Shown here: positions 1 to 5,269 of the stretch, piece after piece
Position numbering within the stretch: position 1 is the first letter of the stretch
Layout of the letters: each line of letters begins with the position of its first letter
Program-made: the position numbers and the translations under genes
Assembly: GCA_900753305.1 (NCBI GenBank)
Contig: CAADYR010000034.1
Span: 1 to 5,352 of the forward strand
DNA: 5,352 bases
Direction: 5' to 3'
DNA from: Lachnospiraceae bacterium
Lineage (GTDB): Bacteria; Bacillota; Clostridia; Lachnospirales; Lachnospiraceae
The notes under the pieces: generated by a model
Told to the model about the DNA's origin: nothing
Database searches by the model: none
Seen by the model: only the letters and a program-made list of their open reading frames with translations

Positions 1-664
1 GGTGGTCGATTCTGGATGCCATGTGGCACTCCCTGAATTTCCCATTTACTTTCTCTGTCCATGCCCGCCGCCATTCTTTTAAAAGCTCCGGATCATTCCA
101 TCCGGTAGTAGAAACAGCATTGAACATATCTTTTCCTTTGGCATCCTTCACCCGGTTTCCATCCTCATCAAGAATATATTCCCTTCTCTGCTTATTGCCC
201 CAGATTCCTTCCTCTGTAAAAGGACGGATTGGGACAAGCACATGGAAATGGGGATTATCCGGTTCTTCTTCATTTTCCGCTTTTCCCTCATGGACTGCCA
301 GATCCACGATCATGCCACGTGCCACAAACTGCTCCTGGCAGAACTCTTTTGCCAGTCTGATATTTTCCTCAAGTGTCAATTCATTCTGCAGTGCAATGTC
401 AAACGAATAGGCAAGCTGTGCCTTGTTGTTCCGTTCCACATGCTCCACCTCGTTCCAGAGTGTTTCCCTGTCAGTCAGACGCTCTGGCACATACTCCGGT
501 GTCAGGATTTCTGTAAATATCACACCTGACTTGCTCGTATAATCGTGTATCTTGTTGTAATAACTGTCAAAAATCCTCTGCCCGGAAATATAGGCTGCGG
601 AAGCGACCACCATCTGCCCTTTCCCTCTGGATACATTCCTTACTGAAAAATGATACAGTGCCAT
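1..664 (-). CDS. MobA/MobL (MOBQ) relaxase, N-terminal 221 residues, cut by window edge
   Basis: This is the relaxase that would nick the transfer origin of a mobilizable element and stay bound to the DNA 5' end during conjugation. Reading from the ATG at 664, I see the MOBQ motifs in order. SAAYISG holds Tyr25, the expected nicking tyrosine, the same residue number as I recall for R1162/RSF1010 MobA. An AQLAYSF segment lies near residue 82. The metal-binding histidines are His125 (LAVHEG) and His139 and His141 (NPHFHVLVPIRP). The frame is open to base 2 and leaves the window, so the C-terminal part, often a helicase, primase or coiled-coil region, is not visible. The start codon overlaps the stop of the DUF3847 gene by one base (TAATG), which implies translational coupling. 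No lesion is seen. The family call is firm; the element carrying it is unknown. Confidence 0.93.
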   Translation of the reverse strand, partial: MALYHFSVRNVSRGKGQMVVASAAYISGQRIFDSYYNKIHDYTSKSGVIFTEILTPEYVPERLTDRETLWNEVEHVERNNKAQLAYSFDIALQNELTLEENIRLAKEFCQEQFVARGMIVDLAVHEGKAENEEEPDNPHFHVLVPIRPFTEEGIWGNKQRREYILDEDGNRVKDAKGKDMFNAVSTTGWNDPELLKEWRRAWTEKVNGKFRECHMASRIDH

Positions 665-1029
665 TAACTGTCATCTCCCTTCTCTGTCTTTTTTACTGCT
701 TCTGCAATCTGCTGTTGATCTTTGTGTAAGGCGGCTATATGAGCCTGCCGCACAATACTCTTGTTGTAACTGCTGTTCTGCAGTTGATTCATCATGTCCT
801 GGACGTCTTCCTGTTCCAGATCTCTGGACAGCGGAAATACTTTCTCAAACTCTGCCCCTTTGACAATCAGCCGGTGGGAACGTTCCCTGCGTTCTACCAG
901 CTTCTTCCGCTGCTCCAGAATGTTTTTGTGGTGAATTGCTGCCTCCAGTTCCTGTCTGCTCTTTTCCATGTTGGCCTTCAGTTCCTCCAATGACATGGAT
1001 TCATACTTTGGATTTTTTGCTCTGCTCAT
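664..1029 (-). CDS. DUF3847 family protein, small mobilization accessory protein
   Basis: A 121-residue, highly charged, mostly helical protein. Residues about 9-55 look like a coiled coil (MSLEELKANMEKSRQELE), followed by the DUF3847 signature RSHRLIVKGAEFEK. Proteins of this family are usually found just upstream of MobA/MobL relaxases in Firmicutes mobile elements and are thought to help relaxosome assembly; that role is inferred from context. The frame stays open to a GTG at 1221, which would give 185 residues. I reject that start: the extra 64 residues run through the hairpin at 1101-1153 and have no family resemblance, while the ATG at 1029 has AAGGAG nine bases upstream. The stop overlaps the relaxase start by one base, so the two genes form one transcription and translation unit. 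Confidence 0.85.
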   Translation of the reverse strand: MSRAKNPKYESMSLEELKANMEKSRQELEAAIHHKNILEQRKKLVERRERSHRLIVKGAEFEKVFPLSRDLEQEDVQDMMNQLQNSSYNKSIVRQAHIAALHKDQQQIAEAVKKTEKGDDS

Positions 1030-1038
1030 TTTCTTGTA

Positions 1039-1044
1039 CTCCTT
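1039..1044 (-). promoter_or_regulatory. Ribosome binding site setting the DUF3847 start
   Basis: AAGGAG on the minus strand, nine bases before the ATG at 1029. It decides between this start and the longer in-frame GTG start at 1221, which has no comparable site. Confidence 0.75.
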
Positions 1045-1100
1045 CTTTTTTCTGTAAACAAAAAGAACCGGCTTATTCATGAATGCCGATTCCTGGGTAT

Positions 1101-1153
1101 AAAAAACTGAGGTCGTTGTCCTGTGATTAGGAAATGCTGACCTCAGCGTTTTT
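1101..1153 (-). terminator. Hairpin with T tracts, probable intrinsic terminator (oriT is the alternative)
   Basis: Two perfect 8-base arms, 1107-1114 and 1139-1146 (CTGAGGTC / GACCTCAG), enclose 24 bases that hold a second 4-bp stem (TCCT / AGGA around a 6-base loop). On the minus strand the stem is followed at once by TTTTTT, the form expected of a Rho-independent terminator for the cassette ending at 1230. On the plus strand it is followed by CG and five T's, so it may work both ways. It also lies just upstream of the mobilization genes, where origins of transfer usually sit, and the nested arms could be relaxosome structure. I saw no MOBQ-type nick sequence (GTGCGCCCT-like) beside it, so terminator is preferred. 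Confidence 0.6.
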
Positions 1154-1229
1154 GAAATATTTAATTGTTGCTCCTTGGAATGAAAGTCTTTGTCACCATT
1201 GTCGTATAAATTTAAACTCACATCCCATA

Positions 1230-1460
1230 TCAGGATTTCTTTAATTCTTCCATATACAGTTCAGCTATATATGCCGGACCAGTGCACCACAGCTTTGTCT
1301 TCTCATCATACAGTGCTTTTCCTGTCTTTGAACACAAAAAATCTGTCAATACCTCGTTTCTGTCCTTGCCTGTCTCTTCTGCGATTTCATCTGTCACCAT
1401 AGTGATCAGAAGGTCGATTGTATAATTCATTTTTTCCTTTGGAATTGTTACTTCAGCCAT
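1230..1460 (-). CDS. Small acidic protein, third gene of the DUF3791/DUF3990 cassette
   Basis: A 76-residue protein of no family I can name with certainty. It has an N-terminal helical half (residues about 8-45, including EIAEETGKDRNEVLTDFL) and a C-terminal half with the motif SKTGKALYDEKTKLWCTGP followed by AYIAELY. The tail resembles small uncharacterised clostridial proteins that I recall beside DUF3990 genes. It has no signal peptide, membrane segment or obvious DNA-binding motif. The ATG at 1460 lies inside the 3' end of the DUF3990 gene (13-base overlap) and is preceded by GAAAGGTGAG at good spacing, so expression is tied to the upstream genes. By position it could be an antitoxin, a chaperone-like partner or a second recognition subunit; none of these is shown by sequence. 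Confidence 0.8.
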   Translation of the reverse strand: MAEVTIPKEKMNYTIDLLITMVTDEIAEETGKDRNEVLTDFLCSKTGKALYDEKTKLWCTGPAYIAELYMEELKKS

Positions 1461-2014
1461 ATCTTCTCACCTTTCACAAATTTCAGACACTCAATAGCTG
1501 CCTCAGTTTTAAAGCAGTATTGATCTTTCAATTTATTCGGCAGCAACTGTCTGATACAGAAATCGTCTGCTACTTTATCACCTGCAGTCCCAAAAGCACC
1601 CGCAAGATAAGCGGTAAGAGTAGCGTTTGTTGCATCATCCGCAATCTTTCCTGCAATGATATCATATTTTGCCATTTCACGTTCAACCTCAATAAACATT
1701 TTTTTCTTTCGGTGAGCGGCGATACAATGTAACCAGTCCACATCTGCATTTTCAAAAATATGCGTTTCAAGATTTTCTGAAAGTTTGAATTCAAAAGTTG
1801 AAATATATCCAAACTTCTGCCCCTCTTCAATTGTTCCGGTTGCGATGGCTTTGGCTATTGAGGTTCTCAGAAAACTTTCTGCCTGTTCCTTTGATGTGGT
1901 TAAATAAAATCCCTGTCCAAAATCTTTTCTCTTTGCACATTTGGCAAGATCTGGCTCTTTTACTTCACAATAACTTCCATGATAGAGAACAAATCCATCT
2001 TTTAACTCAAGCAC
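1448..2014 (-). CDS. DUF3990 family protein, ADP-ribosyltransferase-fold putative toxin
   Basis: A 188-residue cytoplasmic protein matching DUF3990, a family I recall as placed in the ADP-ribosyltransferase superfamily. Visible marks are LYHGS at residues 10-14 (His12, the NAD-binding position of H-Y-E type enzymes), DFGQGFYLT at 31-39 (Tyr37), and DQYCFKTE near 164-171, where Gln165 may take the place of the third catalytic residue. If active it would transfer ADP-ribose from NAD to an unknown target; that is inference from the fold. The start is GTG at 2014, overlapping the DUF3791 stop by 8 bases, with AGGGG about ten bases upstream; a weak GTG start after the smaller gene fits a toxin held at a low level. 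Its 3' end overlaps the 76-residue gene by 13 bases. The frame is intact, with no sign of decay. Confidence 0.85.
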   Translation of the reverse strand: MLELKDGFVLYHGSYCEVKEPDLAKCAKRKDFGQGFYLTTSKEQAESFLRTSIAKAIATGTIEEGQKFGYISTFEFKLSENLETHIFENADVDWLHCIAAHRKKKMFIEVEREMAKYDIIAGKIADDATNATLTAYLAGAFGTAGDKVADDFCIRQLLPNKLKDQYCFKTEAAIECLKFVKGEKIWLK

Positions 2015-2231
2015 TAATCTCTATCCCCTTTCTTTGCAAAAATTCAGTAATATCTTCAAGCACAGCTTCATCGCCTTCACAATGAAAAATCCCATAGCAT
2101 TTTTCTATATATCCAAGAACATCGGCTTCTTTAAACAAGTGGATAATCTGTTCAACAGGTAAATGCCACTCTTCTGAAGCAAGCCGGATTAGTCTTGTTT
2201 GCATAAAAGTAATCTCTGTTTTCTCACTCAT
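2007..2231 (-). CDS. DUF3791 family protein, putative antitoxin or partner of the DUF3990 protein
   Basis: A 74-residue, mostly helical protein. The DUF3791 pattern is visible: LPVEQIIHLFKEADVLGYIE in the middle, then a conserved aromatic/His stretch (YGIFHCEGD), and a C-terminal VLEDITEFLQRKG. DUF3791 proteins are commonly encoded next to DUF3990 genes in Clostridia (recollection, not searched), and first position in an overlapping operon is usual for antitoxins; no biochemical role is known to me. The ATG at 2231 has a very strong site, GAGGAGG, seven bases upstream, whereas the next gene starts with GTG, so the first product should be made in excess. No convincing -35/-10 pair is visible upstream. 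The leader falls in the SDR remnant and an inverted repeat (2260-2332), which may carry its control signals. Confidence 0.83.
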   Translation of the reverse strand: MSEKTEITFMQTRLIRLASEEWHLPVEQIIHLFKEADVLGYIEKCYGIFHCEGDEAVLEDITEFLQRKGIEISA

Positions 2232-2259
2232 TATGAATCCTCCTCATTTTCTTAGTCAG

Positions 2260-2332
2260 TAAAACCGGAATTGTTGATTACCAAGGCATATTTCCAAATC
2301 GACTAATAAAAGTTACTGTTAGTCCGGTTTTA
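2260..2332. repeat. 10-bp inverted repeat upstream of the DUF3791 operon
   Basis: TAAAACCGGA at 2260-2269 and its exact complement TCCGGTTTTA at 2323-2332, 53 bases apart. A smaller imperfect hairpin (GACTAA at 2301-2306, TTAGTC at 2319-2324) lies between and overlaps the right arm by two bases, so the two structures compete on the minus-strand transcript. The right arm and loop fall in the SDR remnant's last codons; the left arm lies in the leader of the DUF3791 gene. It could be an operator, an mRNA structure or chance. Confidence 0.4.
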
Positions 2333-2550
2333 TCAATCATTGCAAGTTTTACGATTGCGCCTGTACTGTTTGCTTTCCTCCGTCGACATTCAAATCTGTT
2401 GCCGTGGCACCTGGATCAGCGCAGTTCACCTCTTATGTCTTGGAGTCCTTTTGCATACTTCCAAAAGAACCCAGTCCGCTTGAAACATTTACGATAATAG
2501 TTTTATTTTTTCTCTCATTGTCATACAATGCACCTACTTCCCCAGAATTT
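2278..2550 (-). pseudogene. Decayed short-chain dehydrogenase/reductase (SDR), C-terminal remnant
   Basis: Minus-strand translation of this gap gives three SDR blocks in the right order. First is TIIVNVSSGLGSFGS (the beta-5/NVSSG segment, about 2466-2512). Next is VNCADPGATATDLN followed by GGKQTVQ (about 2364-2429), the PG motif after beta-6. Last is GAIVKLAMIDKTG followed by ISRFGNMPW and a TAA at 2278-2280, the usual C-terminal end of NADPH-dependent SDRs. Lesions: the N-terminal half with the TGxxxGIG cofactor motif is absent; about 40-50 residues between the first two blocks, including the catalytic YxxxK region, are lost; a TAA (2433-2435) stands in frame between them; and the last block is in another frame (shift near 2361-2366). 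It cannot make an enzyme. The upstream boundary is uncertain because the frame runs into the end of the membrane-protein gene. Confidence 0.8.
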
Positions 2551-2553
2551 ATT

Positions 2554-4065
2554 TTACCACGTATTCTTCTGTTCGTCTGTCACCTGCATCGTATCTGCAT
2601 TTACCAGATAAAAATCTACCAATTCGGTCTCGTAATTGCCATCCGGATATACTTTTTCTAACACCAGTTCTTCGCAGGAATTACCATCTGCATCTGTCTT
2701 GGAACCATTATCGTACAGACAGTATCTCACATTTACCGTATTACCGTTCTTTGTTTCCTGCGTTTCGCTGACGACAGCATAGACTTCTCCCTTTGCATTC
2801 GCCGTGTAACTGAACGCCATATTTTGAAGTGTATTCTGCTCCTGAAGGTAATTATAAACTGCCAGCATTGCATTTTGAATTGTCAGACCATCATGCTGCC
2901 CTTCTGTCTCGTAATCTTCTATGGTATTTCCACTCTGAATATCCTCTGAATCTGTTGAATTCTCTGTATCCAAATCCGGTAATTCTGTAGTATCCTCTTC
3001 TTGATTATCTTCTTCATCTATTGTATCCGAAGACCACCACAGACCATCCATACTCTGCATAACAAATGGATTATTGGTTCTGTATCTCCGTTCACCACCA
3101 TAATCTTCCTGCACAGTTATATACGTATATTTGCTGTCACAACCAGTCACCGTTTCTGTTCCATCCATTCCGAACACTACACTCAGACCACTCATTCCAA
3201 TAATCAAAAGTGCAAATATCGCAGCAGCTCCATAGACAATTATCAATGCCACTTTGTTTTTACCGAATTGTATGGATAATGCCTGGCAATTGTGTCTGTA
3301 TAAACTCACGATCCCCCAGATCAAAAGAACCGCCAGACTGATTGTAATAACAGTAATCGATATTTCTGCGAAACGATATCTCACTTCATATCCCATATCA
3401 CGTTTTATACCATACCACAATCCATAGAAGAAGGTACTATACGCAAGAACCAAAGTAATGATACTGATCCGTATCGGATGCTCTTTTTTATCCGGCACTG
3501 CCTTCTTCAGTGCCTCTGCCATCTGCGCTGCCGCTCTCTGCTCTATCCACATAGCAAGCTCTGCTTTTGACGGATATGTGCATTTAGTATCCGGAATCCC
3601 TGCGTAACACATCTGGCTCTCTTGAATCCCTGTCGCATCTCCTGCTGCCATTGCTGTAACCACTTTCAGGTAATAATACAACTTCAACTGTGCTGGATTG
3701 AATTTATCTATACGAATATCTGCCAGCTCCTGTGCAGCCCGTTCATAATTGTTAAGGAGTACACTCATCCGTGCCATAACCAAAAGCATCTGATTCGCTA
3801 CAGCAGGGTAACGGTGATATTGCTTCTCATATAAATACCGTGCATACTCATGTCGTTCTTCCGGTGTTAACCGATAGGACTTCTTTCTATTCTGTGCCAG
3901 CATCGCAATTCGCAGACCATAAGCCAATTCCAAAATTGCAATCAGCTGGCAGATAAATGCACCAAATCCCCAGATATCCGTTGTATACCGCACATAGGTC
4001 ACCAACACAATGCCTAGCATTGCCGGAATCACGATCAACCATTTTGTCCAACCTGATCTTCTCAT
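2554..4065 (-). CDS. Five-helix membrane protein with TPR-like cytoplasmic region and acidic outer tail
   Basis: A 503-residue protein of no family I recognise. Hydrophobic segments lie at about 8-26, 31-55, 199-219, 234-255 and 271-297. Residues 57-197 are soluble and rich in Tyr, Ala and Arg, with helix pairs that look like TPR repeats (KQYHRYPAVANQMLLVMARM, then NNYERAAQELADI); the positive-inside rule puts them in the cytoplasm. Residues 298-503 would then be outside: an Asp/Glu/Thr-rich linker (about 346-392, TIDEEDNQEEDTTELPDLD) followed by a beta-rich end with VNVRYCLYDNGSKTDADG and YPDGNYETELVDFYL. Such a plan suits a sensor or an envelope scaffold, but no function is shown. The ATG at 4065 has AGGAG six bases upstream. 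A possible -10, TATACT, is at 4096-4101 with a poor -35, so promoter evidence is weak. The nearest downstream gene is a wreck, so it may be transcribed alone. Confidence 0.88.
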   Translation of the reverse strand: MRRSGWTKWLIVIPAMLGIVLVTYVRYTTDIWGFGAFICQLIAILELAYGLRIAMLAQNRKKSYRLTPEERHEYARYLYEKQYHRYPAVANQMLLVMARMSVLLNNYERAAQELADIRIDKFNPAQLKLYYYLKVVTAMAAGDATGIQESQMCYAGIPDTKCTYPSKAELAMWIEQRAAAQMAEALKKAVPDKKEHPIRISIITLVLAYSTFFYGLWYGIKRDMGYEVRYRFAEISITVITISLAVLLIWGIVSLYRHNCQALSIQFGKNKVALIIVYGAAAIFALLIIGMSGLSVVFGMDGTETVTGCDSKYTYITVQEDYGGERRYRTNNPFVMQSMDGLWWSSDTIDEEDNQEEDTTELPDLDTENSTDSEDIQSGNTIEDYETEGQHDGLTIQNAMLAVYNYLQEQNTLQNMAFSYTANAKGEVYAVVSETQETKNGNTVNVRYCLYDNGSKTDADGNSCEELVLEKVYPDGNYETELVDFYLVNADTMQVTDEQKNTW

Positions 4066-4177
4066 AAAAATCTCCTGAATTGTTTTTCTGAATATAGTAT
4101 ATTACCGCACACACCAATCGACCATATACATATTGTGACGATGCTGTTACTTACCATAACAGTTGCTGTTTCTAAGG

Positions 4178-4360
4178 TCATCTATTTATAGCCTGAGAAA
4201 TAACTGGTTTCCCATCTCTGTCCAACAATGGAGTCAGTCCACCTGAATACCCACATGCATGATATAAATAATTCACACCAGTTTCCTTATCCACCCATAT
4301 CTCAGTAGTAGTTAATGCTCCCTGAGAATATATTTTTTCAAATCTCTCTTCTTTCGCCAT
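4178..4360 (-). CDS. DUF6440 family small protein
   Basis: A 60-residue soluble protein that matches DUF6440 along its length: an N-terminal KEERFEKIYSQG strand, then EIWVDKETGVNYLYHACGYS and GGLTPLLDRDGKPV. The family is common in Firmicutes and is small, probably all-beta, with no known role. The frame also offers a TTG at 4366, but GGGAGG at 4370-4375 stands only three bases before it and nine before the ATG at 4360, so I chose the ATG. It follows the ATC hydrolase-like frame by 33 bases in the same orientation and may be co-transcribed with it. No clear terminator follows; the small hairpin at 4144-4162 lacks a T tract on this strand. Confidence 0.83.
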   Translation of the reverse strand: MAKEERFEKIYSQGALTTTEIWVDKETGVNYLYHACGYSGGLTPLLDRDGKPVISQAINR

Positions 4361-4369
4361 TTTCAATTT

Positions 4370-4375
4370 CCTCCC
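4370..4375 (-). promoter_or_regulatory. Ribosome binding site setting the DUF6440 start
   Basis: GGGAGG, nine bases before the ATG at 4360. The alternative TTG at 4366 is only three bases away, too close for normal initiation, so this site decides the start. Confidence 0.7.
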
Positions 4376-4393
4376 ATAATCAATTTTTCGGTT

Positions 4394-4745
4394 TTATAAA
4401 AAATGTTTCTCTGTTACTTTCTCGATTGTATCATGACATACAGTTCCATCTTCGGCAATCGTCGATTTTCTGATAAATCTCGAATGATGCTTTAATACTC
4501 CATAAGCATACCAGTCATGGTTGCAAAATACTTTGCAGAACTCTGCATAGCCATGTTCCTTACAGGTATCGAAATACAGACACCTGCTGATTTCATAAGT
4601 AAATCCACTATCATCATCCTGCAAAATTTCTGTCTCCCAACATACCTTTTTTTCGCCCTCCAGATCATCTACCAGAGACTGTCTCACAATCTTATAGCCA
4701 TTCGGCAATAAATCGACATGCTTTTTTCTCTTTTTCCGTTACCAT
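4394..4745 (-). pseudogene. ATC hydrolase-like gene, frameshifted near its start and probably shortened
   Basis: The long frame (4394 to at least 4708) resembles the C-terminal half of L-2-amino-thiazoline-4-carboxylic acid hydrolase-like proteins: TYEISRCLYFDTCKEHGYAE, then FCNHDWYAYG, SRFIRKSTIAEDGTVC and HDTIEKV. That frame offers only a TTG (4708) with no ribosome binding site. A good start, an ATG at 4745 with GGGAG five bases upstream, lies in another frame and stops at 4692 after 17 codons. Dropping one A from the six-A run (4722-4727) joins the two, giving MVTEKEKK then HVDLLPNGYKIVRQ and a 116-residue protein. That is still shorter than the roughly 150-250 residues usual for the family. 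Alternatives are a sequencing error in the homopolymer, transcriptional slippage, or real expression from the TTG. Function, if any, is unproven; many family members have no tested activity. Confidence 0.6.
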
Positions 4746-4802
4746 ATTTTCTCCCAACTTGCACACTAAGTCATAATTTTCCAAACACTAAAACTTGAAT
4801 TT

Positions 4803-5228
4803 CTATTTCTGCTGCCATGCCATTACATAGTCTTTTTCTCCAGTAGCTTCATCCAAACCGCTATACTGAATCTCAAATCCTTCTCTTTGATAAAAGGATA
4901 TTGCCCGTGTATTTTTTTGATATACATTTAAGATTAATTTGTTTCTTTTTCCCTTTACATAGTTTAGCAAAATTTTACCTATACCTTGAGATTGCATTTC
5001 GGCAGAAACAAAAATACCTTCAATGTATTCGTTACTTAACCCTATAAAACCCTGTATTTCCTGTTTATCCTCGTAAACATAGACAGTTGCCTGTAATAGA
5101 AGTTCTTTTACTAACTCAAAATTACTTTTCCAATATTGAGCAGAGATAAAATAATGTGTCTTTATATTTGTATCTAACCATATTTCTGCAACTTTATTTA
5201 TATCCACTTTCCGTAATTCTCTAATCAT
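4803..5228 (-). CDS. GNAT family N-acetyltransferase
   Basis: A 141-residue single-domain GNAT protein that would move an acetyl group from acetyl-CoA to an amine; the substrate is unknown. Fold marks in order: an N-terminal IRELRKVDINKVAEIWLDTN strand-helix; VYVYEDKQEIQGFIGLSNEY (beta-2 and beta-3); the acetyl-CoA loop in IEGIFVSAEMQSQGIGKILL, with QSQGIG in place of the usual Q/RxxGxG/A; then LILNVYQKNTRAISFYQREG (the N-x-x-A-x-x-F-Y segment typical of RimI-like and sugar or antibiotic acetyltransferases), ending in GFEIQYSG and DYVMAW. The ATG at 5228 has GAGGAG ten bases upstream; the frame also opens at a TTG at 5246, but that codon overlaps this site, so I reject it. The intron end lies 41 bases upstream, so any native promoter beyond it is separated from the gene by the intron. 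Confidence 0.9.
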   Translation of the reverse strand: MIRELRKVDINKVAEIWLDTNIKTHYFISAQYWKSNFELVKELLLQATVYVYEDKQEIQGFIGLSNEYIEGIFVSAEMQSQGIGKILLNYVKGKRNKLILNVYQKNTRAISFYQREGFEIQYSGLDEATGEKDYVMAWQQK

Positions 5229-5269
5229 AACGGTGATGCTCCTCAAACTCCGATTTTCTCAATTTTTCA

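Noticed and set aside
21..529. Plus-strand open frames opposite the relaxase
   Set aside because: They are the antisense of a clear MOBQ relaxase with all catalytic motifs, and their products look like no protein family.
1030..1221. N-terminal extension of the DUF3847 protein from a GTG at 1221
   Set aside because: The extra 64 residues run through a strong hairpin, show no family resemblance, and the ATG at 1029 has its own well-spaced ribosome binding site.
2352..2363. TTGCGCC-like sequence resembling part of a MOBQ nick site
   Set aside because: The match is short, lacks the rest of the consensus, lies inside the SDR remnant's coding sequence, and is far from the mobilization genes.
2404..2661. 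Plus-strand open frame of 85 residues across the gap
   Set aside because: It is antisense to both the SDR remnant and the membrane-protein end; the minus strand has the recognisable motifs.
3887..4117. Minus-strand 76-residue frame over the start of the membrane-protein gene
   Set aside because: It is a shifted reading of the same DNA; the other frame gives a 503-residue protein with a good ribosome binding site and coherent membrane segments.
4144..4162. Hairpin CTGTTA / TAACAG after the DUF6440 gene as a terminator
   Set aside because: The stem is only six AT-rich pairs and no T tract follows on the minus strand.
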